A DNA stretch of 64,000 bases from Zongyangia hominis (GTDB taxonomy: Bacteria; Bacillota; Clostridia; Oscillospirales; Ruminococcaceae): positions 706,903 through 770,902 of the forward strand of contig NZ_JACRTC010000001.1 in the NCBI RefSeq assembly GCF_014385095.1. The letters are read 5' to 3'. Positions 40,221 through 48,347 of the stretch are shown in pieces (position 1 is the first letter of the stretch; every line of letters begins with the position of its first letter). Under the pieces are notes generated by a model that was not told where the DNA came from, made no database searches, and saw only the letters and a program-made list of their open reading frames with translations. Position numbers and translations under genes: made by a program.

Positions 40221-43133
40221 TTGGAAGAAATCCTCATCGGGCAACAAAAATGCCGTGCCAACGCGTCAAGTGAAATCGTGCAGATTTCCAGCAAATTCTT
40301 GCGGATGATTGGTTATTCCTTGGGAGAATTGCAGGCGTACTTCGCCGGAAGCTATTACCCCCTGATCATCCCGGAGGACCGGGACCGGGTGCGGCAAACC
40401 CTCGATTCCCTCACATTGGAGGATCCCGAATACGCGGTGGACTACCGCGTACGGGCGCGGGACGGCCAGATCCTATGGATTCACGAGCAGGGCCGTCTTG
40501 TCCGGGAAGATGGAAGCGACTACTTCTATTGTGAAATGTCCGACGCCACCCGCTATTATAATCAAACCAACTTTTATAAAAATGTGCTGGCCTGTCTTCC
40601 CAACCCCGTCTTTGTGCTCAACATGGATCTGCGCATCACCTTCGTTAACCAGGCCGCTGAAAAGCTATTGGGCGCTCCGGAAAAGCAATGGCTGGGCAAG
40701 CCCTGCACTTCCATGGGCACCGCTCTGTGCGGGACGGAAAACTGCTGCGTCAAGCGCTTTCTGCGCGGAGAATCCGCCGCTATCCAGCAAACGCCGGAGG
40801 GCGGGTATAACCGGGTCACCATCTCCCAATTTTACGGAGAAAACGGCGAGCCCCAAGGATATATCAGCGTGTCCACCGATGTCACCGCCCTCATACAGGC
40901 CCAGCAGGACTTAAAGCTCAGCGAGGAGCGATACCGCATTGCCATCAACCAGACCCAGGACGCTATCTGGGAACTGGACATCGCTTCCGGAACCGTCTAT
41001 TACCCGGGAAACTCTACTCATTATGTCTTGCCTCACGTCATCACCGGCGTCCCCCAGTCTTTGATGGGCAGCGGTTTTATCCATCCCGATTCGGCTCAGT
41101 CTGTGCTGGAGATGTACCGGCGCATCCTGGCGGGGGAGCAGGATCTTACCATGACGGTACGCACTTATGGCAAGGATGGGGAAACGCGGTGGATACGCCT
41201 TGCCTCCACCACCCTCTTTGACGACGAAGGGGGTCCGGTCCGGGCCATCGGTACCTCCCGGGATATCACCGACGAAAAAGATCTGGAAGCTCGTTTCCTT
41301 CAGGAAAAGCAATACCGCGACTCCTTGGTATCCGACGCCATGTATGCCTATGAAGTGAATCTCACCCAGGACCTGATGGTACACCTGGATGACCATTGGA
41401 TCGAAATGTTCGGCTTAACCCGGACGAAGTCCTATTCGCAGTTTCTCGAGAGCATGGCGCAATCGGCGGTCCATCCCGAGGACCGGCAGTATATGGCAGC
41501 GGTCCACAGCAGGCAGTCGCTGCTGGATACCTTTTCCAGCGGAAAGAGGGAGATCCACTGTGAGTACCGGCGCAAAAATGTAAACGGCAGGATGATTTGG
41601 GTGCGCAGCTCTGTCTATATGATCCGTTCACCGGAAGAAGACGTCTGCTGCTTTATCTATCTCAACGATATCGACGAGGAAAAGCGGGCGGAAATCGAGC
41701 TGCGGCACAAGGCGGAGCGGGATTCCCTCACCGGGCTCTATAACCGGGACGCGGTTCTCACCCTGTCCGAAAGCGCCTTGCTCGACGAGCATCGCGGCCT
41801 ATGCGCCGTCATCATGCTGGATGTAGATAACTTTAAACTGGTCAACGATACCTTTGGACACCTGTATGGCGATGCCGTACTCTCAGAGACGGCGGAAAAA
41901 CTGGTCACTGTCTTCCGAAAGGACGATATCATCGGACGCATCGGCGGCGATGAATTCATTGTGTTTCTCAAAGGGCTCCCCAGCGCGGACACCGCCCAGC
42001 AAAAATGCCGACAGCTGCTGGAAAAGCTCAAGAGCATCTATTCCTCCGGCGAACAGGTCTGTGACGTTTCGGTGTCCATAGGTCTTGCCATCGCCGAGGA
42101 ACACGACACCTTTGCCGGGCTCTATCAAAAGGCGGATACCGCGTTATATCACGCCAAAAACCATGGAAAGAACCGGCTGGCCGTCTATGAAAAAGAGATG
42201 TCCACCCTCTTTCTCTCCAACACCCCCACCCAGGTGGAACGGCATCTGGCAAAAAGCTTCTCCCAAAATACGGTGGAATATGTTTTTAAAATTCTCTTTA
42301 ACGCCAGCGATCTGGAGCGTTCCATTGTCTCGGTGCTGGAACTGCTGTGCAAGCATTTTCACTGCCATCACGGCTACATCTTTGAACAGGACGGCCATAG
42401 CGATACCTTTTCCACCACCTTTGAATGGTGCGGCCAGGGAGTTAATCCCCGGCGCGACAGCATGCGGGGCATGACGCCCCAGGACATTGGGGGTTCTTCC
42501 GATTACTATGAACGAGACGGGGTTCTCTGGGTGGAGGACTTCTCTAGCGCCGCTCCCCATTTTGCCGCAATCGGCCGGTGGCCCGACGTAAAAGCGCTGT
42601 TGCGGTGCGCCATCGTGATCGGCGGAAAGCTCTGCGGCTTTATCGGCGTTGACGATATGACAGCGCCCCACAGCTTTTCCGAAGGGGACATTGAGGTGTT
42701 TCAGTCCGCCTGTGAAATTATCGGCACTTTTTTGGCTGGAAAACGAAGCGAACAAAAAAGGGAACGCTATGTCCACTCCCTACAAACCGTGCTGGATCAT
42801 CTGGATCACCCGGCCTATGTGGTCAATCCTCAAAACCACGAGCTCATCTATCTCAACCGCAAAACCGGCCAGTATTTCCCCCCAGCCCAGGTGGGTGAGC
42901 TGTGCCATGCAACATTACAGGACTCGCCTGTCCCCTGTGAGTTTTGCCCCATGGAACATTTGGCCCCCCTGGGCGATGAAAGTCGTTCCACGGTCATCCG
43001 CTCCCATTCCACCGGCTCCCTCTTGGAAGTATCGGTGAGCCAGGTGGATTGGCCTGACGGCGGCCACTACTGCATGATTAACAGTATTGATATCACCAAA
43101 CTAAACGCCGCCAAGGATACTTTCCATTCCTAA
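40221..43133 (+). CDS. Diguanylate cyclase with multiple PAS, GGDEF and GAF domains
   Basis: A 970-residue soluble signalling enzyme that makes cyclic di-GMP from GTP. In order: about four PAS/PAC domains (10-110, 120-225, 230-350, 360-480); GGDEF domain (about 500-660) with intact active motif GGDEF at about 575 and the inhibitory I-site RKDD five residues before it; GAF-like domain (about 690-830); and a final PAS-like segment with the unusual CEFC (about 905). No membrane span, so it senses cytosolic signals. The start is TTG at 40221 with AAGGAGG ten bases upstream; the open frame upstream contains the promoter. Confidence 0.9.
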   Translation: MEEILIGQQKCRANASSEIVQISSKFLRMIGYSLGELQAYFAGSYYPLIIPEDRDRVRQTLDSLTLEDPEYAVDYRVRARDGQILWIHEQGRLVREDGSDYFYCEMSDATRYYNQTNFYKNVLACLPNPVFVLNMDLRITFVNQAAEKLLGAPEKQWLGKPCTSMGTALCGTENCCVKRFLRGESAAIQQTPEGGYNRVTISQFYGENGEPQGYISVSTDVTALIQAQQDLKLSEERYRIAINQTQDAIWELDIASGTVYYPGNSTHYVLPHVITGVPQSLMGSGFIHPDSAQSVLEMYRRILAGEQDLTMTVRTYGKDGETRWIRLASTTLFDDEGGPVRAIGTSRDITDEKDLEARFLQEKQYRDSLVSDAMYAYEVNLTQDLMVHLDDHWIEMFGLTRTKSYSQFLESMAQSAVHPEDRQYMAAVHSRQSLLDTFSSGKREIHCEYRRKNVNGRMIWVRSSVYMIRSPEEDVCCFIYLNDIDEEKRAEIELRHKAERDSLTGLYNRDAVLTLSESALLDEHRGLCAVIMLDVDNFKLVNDTFGHLYGDAVLSETAEKLVTVFRKDDIIGRIGGDEFIVFLKGLPSADTAQQKCRQLLEKLKSIYSSGEQVCDVSVSIGLAIAEEHDTFAGLYQKADTALYHAKNHGKNRLAVYEKEMSTLFLSNTPTQVERHLAKSFSQNTVEYVFKILFNASDLERSIVSVLELLCKHFHCHHGYIFEQDGHSDTFSTTFEWCGQGVNPRRDSMRGMTPQDIGGSSDYYERDGVLWVEDFSSAAPHFAAIGRWPDVKALLRCAIVIGGKLCGFIGVDDMTAPHSFSEGDIEVFQSACEIIGTFLAGKRSEQKRERYVHSLQTVLDHLDHPAYVVNPQNHELIYLNRKTGQYFPPAQVGELCHATLQDSPVPCEFCPMEHLAPLGDESRSTVIRSHSTGSLLEVSVSQVDWPDGGHYCMINSIDITKLNAAKDTFHS

Positions 43134-43153
43134 AACTGACTACTTATTTATCT

Positions 43154-43192
43154 AAAAAGCGCCTAGGAGCATTCACTCCTGGGCGCTTTTTT
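43154..43192. terminator. Bidirectional terminator
   Basis: Arms AAAAAGCGCC.AGGAG and CTCCT.GGCGCTTTTTT between the convergent cyclase and hydrolase genes. Confidence 0.85.
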
Positions 43193-43200
43193 GCAAAGAG

Positions 43201-43860
43201 TCATCCCTTTAAAAAAGGGAGAATTTCACCGGCGATTTTCTGCGAATGTTCCACGTAACTGCTGTGGGTTTCACCCGGCAAAATCCGTAGGGTGCTCCCT
43301 GGGATCTGCCGGGCGATGAGCCGGGTGTGGGATGGCCGTATCATATCCTTTTCCCCCGCCAGTACTAGTATGGGTAAGTGCAATTTCGATAGCGATTCGG
43401 GCGGAATGTGGGGCTGGGTGAGCATCATTTTAATCTTCGGGTCCCGATGGAGCAGGTAGTAAAGGCGAAACAGCACCCGGTATTTCGCCCTGAGCCCCGA
43501 CGGGTCCAGATTGGCGCCACAGGAGACCAGTTTGGAAATCCGCCCGGGATATTTAAGCGCCAGCATGATCCCCACAATACCACCGTCGCTGAATCCGCAG
43601 ACCATGGGACGTTCTAACCCCAGTGCCCCGATGAAATCCGCCGCATCCTGAGTCATTTCCTCATAGGAGAGGCTGCCGGTATCCTCACTCTTGCCATGAC
43701 AGCGGCTATCCAGCGCATAAACGGTAAAGTGTTCTTTGAGTTTATCCACAGCCTCTGTAAAAATTTCATGGGTTTCCCCGTTGCCGTGAAGCAAAAGGAG
43801 GGGTGCTCCCTCCCCCGTTTTTTCATAATAGAGCCGGATATGCTGAAGCTGGACTACCAT
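43201..43860 (-). CDS. Alpha/beta hydrolase
   Basis: A 219-residue alpha/beta-fold hydrolase: oxyanion region LLHGNGETHEIF (about residue 23), nucleophile elbow GFSDGG (about 88), acid in AGEKD (about 168) and His in GETHSSY (about 197). The triad is complete; the substrate is unknown. The start at 43860 follows GGAGG; the frame is open seven codons further without a site. Confidence 0.85.
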   Translation of the reverse strand: MVVQLQHIRLYYEKTGEGAPLLLLHGNGETHEIFTEAVDKLKEHFTVYALDSRCHGKSEDTGSLSYEEMTQDAADFIGALGLERPMVCGFSDGGIVGIMLALKYPGRISKLVSCGANLDPSGLRAKYRVLFRLYYLLHRDPKIKMMLTQPHIPPESLSKLHLPILVLAGEKDMIRPSHTRLIARQIPGSTLRILPGETHSSYVEHSQKIAGEILPFLKG

Positions 43861-44012
43861 GTTGCCGCCTCCCATGCCCAATTTTCCCTTTTACTATAGC
43901 ACAAAGGCAAGCTTTCGTCGATATGTTTTCTCTGGCTTCCTGCCTCCCGCTTTTCTGCCGCAGAAAGGTTCGGGAAAAAAGGGCGCTATATCAATTGCTG
44001 TACTGCCCGCCT

Positions 44013-44672
44013 TCACAAAATTTGAAAGTGGTTTTTATGGAATTTAATTTTTCCATCATCCCGCAACTTGCCCAGCTCCGCCGACATAGCGCTTCGTTCC
44101 ACCCCCAGATAGTCCGCAAGCTCCTGCCTATTATACTGAATGGTAAAAGTATCGCCCCCATAGCGTTTGGCCTCTTCCAGTAGAAAGGCCATCAATTTTT
44201 CCTTGGTAGTGCGCTTCGAGACAAACTCCAGCTTTTTGTTAAGAAAGAGGTTTTTGGACGCCATCACCTGTAAGAGGTTGTAAATCAAGCGGTTGTGATC
44301 TGCACAGGAATTTTTGCAGGGCGTAATGATATGCCCACAGCCAATGAGCATCACCTCGCTGCCGCAGCTGGCGACGGCGCTCACCGGAAGCGTCTCTACT
44401 CCTGCACAGGCAAACGCCTCCCCAAAAATCTGGGAGGGTTCGATGAGGGCTACAATATTGCGGTTGCCGAAATAGTCTTCCTTTACAATCTGGACTTCTC
44501 CAGACAGGACAATTCCTATATCCTTTGCCGGATCTCCCTCTAAAAAGACCGGTTGATACTTACCATAGGCTGTTACCTTGGCTTCCAGGCATGCAAGCAG
44601 TTCGGGCAGCTTGGCCACTTCCATGCCCTGGAACAACGGGCACTGTGTTAGAACATCAAAAAAATTTTTCAT
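44013..44672 (-). CDS. Crp/Fnr-family transcriptional regulator
   Basis: A 219-residue regulator: cyclic-nucleotide-binding-like sensor domain (about 15-120) and a C-terminal winged helix (about 145-215, with NRQELADYLGVERSAMSAEL). The nucleotide-binding arginine is not evident, and TPCKNSCADH (about 117-126) adds a Cys pair, so a redox, metal or gas signal is possible. Divergent from a ferredoxin-like gene whose promoter has a matching palindrome. AGGAGGG lies before the ATG. Confidence 0.87.
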   Translation of the reverse strand: MKNFFDVLTQCPLFQGMEVAKLPELLACLEAKVTAYGKYQPVFLEGDPAKDIGIVLSGEVQIVKEDYFGNRNIVALIEPSQIFGEAFACAGVETLPVSAVASCGSEVMLIGCGHIITPCKNSCADHNRLIYNLLQVMASKNLFLNKKLEFVSKRTTKEKLMAFLLEEAKRYGGDTFTIQYNRQELADYLGVERSAMSAELGKLRDDGKIKFHKNHFQIL

Positions 44673-44684
44673 TGGCCCTCCTTT

Positions 44685-44727
44685 TGTTGGATTTCCAACA
44701 TATCTATTTTGTTCATTTTAGTATAAT
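44685..44727 (+). promoter_or_regulatory. Activator-type Crp/Fnr site and -10 of the ferredoxin-like gene
   Basis: The perfect palindrome TGTTGGA-TT-TCCAACA (44685-44700) and a TATAAT (44722-44727) without a -35 at the right spacing. With a start point near 44734, the palindrome centre is near -41.5, the class II activator position of Crp/Fnr proteins. It also lies 13 bases before the regulator's own start codon, so autoregulation is possible. Confidence 0.65.
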
Positions 44728-44761
44728 ACAATCAAAGAATCCAGTAAAAAAAGGAGAAAAA

Positions 44762-45472
44762 ATGATGTTACGGAAAATTATAAAAATAGACGAAGAAAAG
44801 TGCAACGGCTGCGGCGCCTGTGCCGAAGCATGCCATGAGGGCGCCATTGCTATGGTGAATGGCAAGGCAAAACTGATGCGGGAGGATTATTGCGATGGTT
44901 TGGGCGACTGTCTGCCCGCCTGCCCGACGAATGCCATATCCTTTGAGGAGCGGGAGGCGCCCGCCTACAACGAAGCTGCGGTCAAGGCCAATCAGGCCGC
45001 GAAAAGAGCTGGTCAGCTCCCTTGCGGCTGTCCAGGTACCCAATCCAAATCCATCGTTCATACGGACGGGGAGGACGGAGCCCATCAGGAGGCCCTTGCC
45101 GCTCCCGTCAGCCGTCTATCCCAGTGGCCGGTACAGATCAAGCTGGTCCCGGTCCAGGCGCCCTATTTCCATCAGGCGAATTTGCTGGTCGCGGCGGACT
45201 GCACCGCATATGCCTATGGGAATTTTCACAACGAGTTTATAAAAAACAAGGTCACACTGATTGGCTGCCCTAAGCTGGATGAAGGGGACTACGCCGACAA
45301 GCTAACCCAAATCCTTGCAAACAATGAGATCAAAAGTGTCACGGTGGTACGCATGGAGGTTCCCTGCTGCGGCGGTATTGAAAACGCGGTCAAGCGCGCG
45401 TTACAAACAAGCGGTAAGTTTATCCCCTGGCAGGTTGTAACCATCTCCACCGACGGCAGGATCCTCGAATGA
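44762..45472 (+). CDS. 4Fe-4S ferredoxin-domain protein
   Basis: A 236-residue protein with an N-terminal 2[4Fe-4S] ferredoxin domain (CNGCGACAEAC near residue 15; a second set CDGLGDCLPACP near 43-54), then a linker with CGC, and a C-terminal domain (about 120-230) with CPKLDEGDY and CCGG cysteines. This layout occurs in anaerobes next to Crp/Fnr regulators, often linked to nitrosative or redox stress; that role is inference. AAGGAG precedes the ATG at 44762. Confidence 0.87.
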   Translation: MMLRKIIKIDEEKCNGCGACAEACHEGAIAMVNGKAKLMREDYCDGLGDCLPACPTNAISFEEREAPAYNEAAVKANQAAKRAGQLPCGCPGTQSKSIVHTDGEDGAHQEALAAPVSRLSQWPVQIKLVPVQAPYFHQANLLVAADCTAYAYGNFHNEFIKNKVTLIGCPKLDEGDYADKLTQILANNEIKSVTVVRMEVPCCGGIENAVKRALQTSGKFIPWQVVTISTDGRILE

Positions 45473-45564
45473 CACCTGCCTATGCTGACTTTTGCGCTCC
45501 ATTGTAACTCTCCCTCTTACAAAAAACGTGCGGATTTCTCGTATATATCCACAAATCATCATTC

Positions 45565-45610
45565 AAAAAAAGCCAGAAAAGCACTTATTTCGTAGCTTTT
45601 CTGGCTTTTT
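45565..45610 (+). terminator. Terminator of the ferredoxin-like gene
   Basis: Arms AAAAAGCCAGAAAAGC and GCTTTTCTGGCTTTTT. Confidence 0.88.
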
Positions 45611-45737
45611 ACTATCGTTTTTTACTAAAAGGGCCTCAAACTCCAAGGAATGAAAAACTGACACCACCAGACCCTGGGAAGATTCCCTCATTTATGATAT
45701 ACTGCACCCAGCAGTAAAAATGAAAGAAGGCGGTCAG

Positions 45738-46214
45738 ATGGAGGACTTTGAGCTTGCTTGGGGCATAGGGCAGGTCAGTGCGGATGATTTAAAATATTAT
45801 TTTGGTATGCGGGTCAGCGATTTTCGCAGACTCAACGGACTCACGCAACAACAGCTGGCGCAAAAACTGAGCGTATCCACCAGCTTTATTTGTAAAGTAG
45901 AACAAGGGAAAAAAATACCCACCCTATCTCATTGCCTCGACCTGGCACGTTGTTTGGGGGTACATCTGAATTGGCTGTTCTTTGATATCAGTTCCTGTTC
46001 GACAAAACCGCCGAGCGAGCTGTTGCGTTTGGCACGAATGGCCCGCAGCCGCAGAATGTCCGTCATGAACCAGTTGGACAAAAAAGCAAACGCATGTTGG
46101 CCTACTGTGGGGAAAACCATAGAAAATATATACGGGAGGCTGATGGACGAGCCATGGGAGAGCCCCTACTGGAAAGTTTTCGCATTCTTTTTTGTGTTTG
46201 AGCAAATCCGTTAA
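45738..46214 (+). CDS. Helix-turn-helix XRE-family regulator
   Basis: A 158-residue protein with a Cro/C1-type HTH (about residues 25-80; FRRLNGLTQQQLAQKLSVST) and a basic C-terminal half of unknown function. The start at 45738 follows GAAGGCGG; an ATG at 45720 is in frame. It lies just left of the left tRNA-Pro repeat of the peptide cassette, so it is formally outside, but it could still regulate it. Confidence 0.8.
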   Translation: MEDFELAWGIGQVSADDLKYYFGMRVSDFRRLNGLTQQQLAQKLSVSTSFICKVEQGKKIPTLSHCLDLARCLGVHLNWLFFDISSCSTKPPSELLRLARMARSRRMSVMNQLDKKANACWPTVGKTIENIYGRLMDEPWESPYWKVFAFFFVFEQIR

Positions 46215-46233
46215 GGCTTTCTTGGGAAATAAT

Positions 46234-46264
46234 AAAGACCGCCGACATTTGTCGACGGTCTTTT
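46234..46264. terminator. Bidirectional terminator after the HTH gene
   Basis: Arms AAAGACCG.CGAC and GTCG.CGGTCTTT with loop ATTT and a T run, four bases before the left tRNA-Pro repeat. Confidence 0.8.
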
Positions 46265-46268
46265 CTTC

Positions 46269-46300
46269 TGGTCCGAGTAGGGAGACTCGAACTCCCGGCC
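46269..46300 (-). repeat. Left direct repeat: copy of tRNA-Pro 3' end (att-like)
   Basis: Thirty-two bases, on the minus strand the T-arm, acceptor 3' strand and CCA of a tRNA, 31 identical to 54611-54642 in the intact tRNA-Pro. No 5' half of a tRNA is present next to it. It marks the far end of an inserted element. Confidence 0.8.
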
Positions 46301-46492
46301 CGCGTCGCAGGCGTTGACGACGGATCCCACATTCTCCCGGATGAGCAGCGACTGGAGACTTCAAATTGTTTTGGGTGGATGGTTGTAATGATATTGCCAC
46401 TTTGCGGGTAGGATAGGGAACGTGAAAATCGACCACATTTCGCATTGTTGTCCATAAGCGGTATGAATTTTATAATTATAATTGAATTTAAT
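46301..46492. other. Non-coding left border of the peptide cassette
   Basis: Mixed composition turning strongly AT-rich after about 46440. No gene with a ribosome site and no integrase fragment recognised. Confidence 0.4.
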
Positions 46493-46593
46493 TGACAAAA
46501 TAATTATATTTTTTGTCATATTTGACAAGAAACCATTTAATTACTATCTATTTTAACGCTTGACACTATCGGATTCCTAAACTATTCTATAAT
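46493..46593 (+). promoter_or_regulatory. Promoter region of the peptide maturation cluster with inverted repeat
   Basis: TTGACA (46560-46565) with TATTCT at 17 bases (46583-46588) and TATAAT at 46588-46593. Upstream is a perfect inverted repeat TGACAAAA-N10-TTTTGTCA (46493-46518) and another TTGACA (46522-46527), giving three TTGACA/TGACAA elements; a candidate operator. Confidence 0.5.
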
Positions 46594-46661
46594 TAATTAA
46601 TATCAAATTTGTAAGAAATTGAAAGCAACAAATAATATTATTACTTTTCATAAATGGAGAT

Positions 46662-48347
46662 ATGATGATGAAAATTCGAGCGATTTTACGAATGATGAAA
46701 TCATATCGGTTACAAATTGCTGGTATCATGGCTCTATCTCTCCTCGTATCTGCTTTCTCTGCCATCACGCCTTTTATCAGCCAGTCCATGATTGACAAAG
46801 GGCTGGTATCAGTTCATATACCTCATGTAATCTATTGCGTGGTTCTTCTGGTGCTGTTTTTTCTTCTAAAGCAAATCATCGAGTACGTTCAAAAGAAAAT
46901 TGAAATTGACATCAGCAACGATGTGGCTAAAAATCTGCAAATGAAATCTATCTCCCACGGCATGAAAATTAAATCTCTATACTATAAGGACCAAGGAATC
47001 TACAAGATCATCAGCGACGCTTTTTTTGACATCAACGCATTGCTTTCCATTGCCCAAAGCCAATTTTTGACCATCTTTATTTTAATATTTGAAATTGTCG
47101 GCATCGGCGTCGGTCTCTATCTGTTAGACTGGCGGTTGGCCCTGTGCGTGACGGCTCTGATACCGATTAAATATGTGCTTAATTGCTTCTTATCCAAACG
47201 TGCCGAACGCATAAGCCGGGAGGTCCGGGACAAAAACCAGGCGTATCACCGCTGGCTGGAAGATGTAGTGCAGGGCATGTTGGATGTCAAGCTCTGGGGA
47301 CTGCACGACAAAAAGCTGAAGGAATATGGAGAACTTGTCACCGGTATCAACGAATCCAGCAAGCGGCAGATTCTGTTGCAGGCCAAAAACAACAGCGTTG
47401 GTGCCAGTGTAGAACAGGTGGTGCTGACTGGCCTCTACGTAGTGGGCGCTTATCTAATCTTAGGTCAACGGCTGACCCTGGGTGGTCTGATGGCGTTCCT
47501 CTCCTTCGCTTCCTACCTGACTTTACCTGTGACAATTTTCCTGCAACTGCGGTATGTACTGCAGCAGATTAAGCCAAACCTAGAAAGTCTCGGATCCTTC
47601 TTTCAAATGGAGGAAGAGGGCGGCGGACAGCTTCCGCCCGGAAACACGGTGGAGCGCATCGAGTTTTCTCATGTGGGACTGGAGCTGGACGGCAAGAACA
47701 TTTTGCAGGATGTGAACTTCACCCTGCGGCGTGGGGAGAAAACAGCGATTATCGGAGAAAATGGCAGCGGGAAAAGCACCCTTATCAACTTACTCCTGCG
47801 CCTCTATGAGCCTACGACGGGGCAAATTCTTCTGGATAGGGTGCCTATTTCTCAATATAAAATAGAGGATTACCGGAAGCTTTTCGGCGTCGTCACCCAG
47901 GACATCCACCTGTTTCATGCTTCCCTTCGGGACAATATTTGTCTGGACGGGGCACCGCTGGGAGAAGAGGCGCGAATTCCATTTTGCACGGATTTTATTA
48001 ATGGAAGGCAGGAAGGATATGAAACCCAGGCGGGTAGTGGCGGTGCGAAGCTTTCCGGCGGGGAGCGCCAGAAAATCGCCCTGTTGCGGGCGCTCCATCG
48101 AGACGCAAAAATTTTCGTTCTCGATGAACCTACCTCCAATTATGACAAAGAATCGGACGAGGATTTTAATCACTACATAAGGCAGGATACCCACGATTTT
48201 CTTTTGGTCGTTACCCATCGCCGGGATATTCTCGATTGTATGGATCAAATGATCGAGCTGCAAAATGGAAGAATAGTCGGGATTATTAAAAAGGAGGGGA
48301 CAAAATGGCAAAAGACATCATTTTCAAAACCTTTCGCACAAAGCTAA
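46662..48347 (+). CDS. ABC exporter, fused permease and ATPase
   Basis: A 561-residue half-transporter: six membrane spans (about 1-310) and a nucleotide-binding domain (about 330-550) with Walker A GENGSGKST (about 368), signature LSGGERQ (about 464), Walker B KIFVLDEPTS and H-loop VVTHRRD. There is no N-terminal C39 peptidase domain, so leader removal must be done elsewhere. First gene of the cluster, probably the exporter of the modified peptide. GGAG precedes the start; ATG codons at 46665 and 46668 are alternatives. Overlaps the next gene by 43 bases. Confidence 0.9.
   Translation: MMMKIRAILRMMKSYRLQIAGIMALSLLVSAFSAITPFISQSMIDKGLVSVHIPHVIYCVVLLVLFFLLKQIIEYVQKKIEIDISNDVAKNLQMKSISHGMKIKSLYYKDQGIYKIISDAFFDINALLSIAQSQFLTIFILIFEIVGIGVGLYLLDWRLALCVTALIPIKYVLNCFLSKRAERISREVRDKNQAYHRWLEDVVQGMLDVKLWGLHDKKLKEYGELVTGINESSKRQILLQAKNNSVGASVEQVVLTGLYVVGAYLILGQRLTLGGLMAFLSFASYLTLPVTIFLQLRYVLQQIKPNLESLGSFFQMEEEGGGQLPPGNTVERIEFSHVGLELDGKNILQDVNFTLRRGEKTAIIGENGSGKSTLINLLLRLYEPTTGQILLDRVPISQYKIEDYRKLFGVVTQDIHLFHASLRDNICLDGAPLGEEARIPFCTDFINGRQEGYETQAGSGGAKLSGGERQKIALLRALHRDAKIFVLDEPTSNYDKESDEDFNHYIRQDTHDFLLVVTHRRDILDCMDQMIELQNGRIVGIIKKEGTKWQKTSFSKPFAQS

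Noticed and set aside
45738..46214. HTH gene as part of the peptide island
   Set aside because: It lies outside the tRNA-Pro repeats and is separated from the cluster by a terminator, so membership is not supported by position.
46269..46300. A functional tRNA at the left repeat
   Set aside because: Only the 3' half is present; no D-arm, anticodon arm or 5' acceptor strand can be drawn from the adjoining bases.
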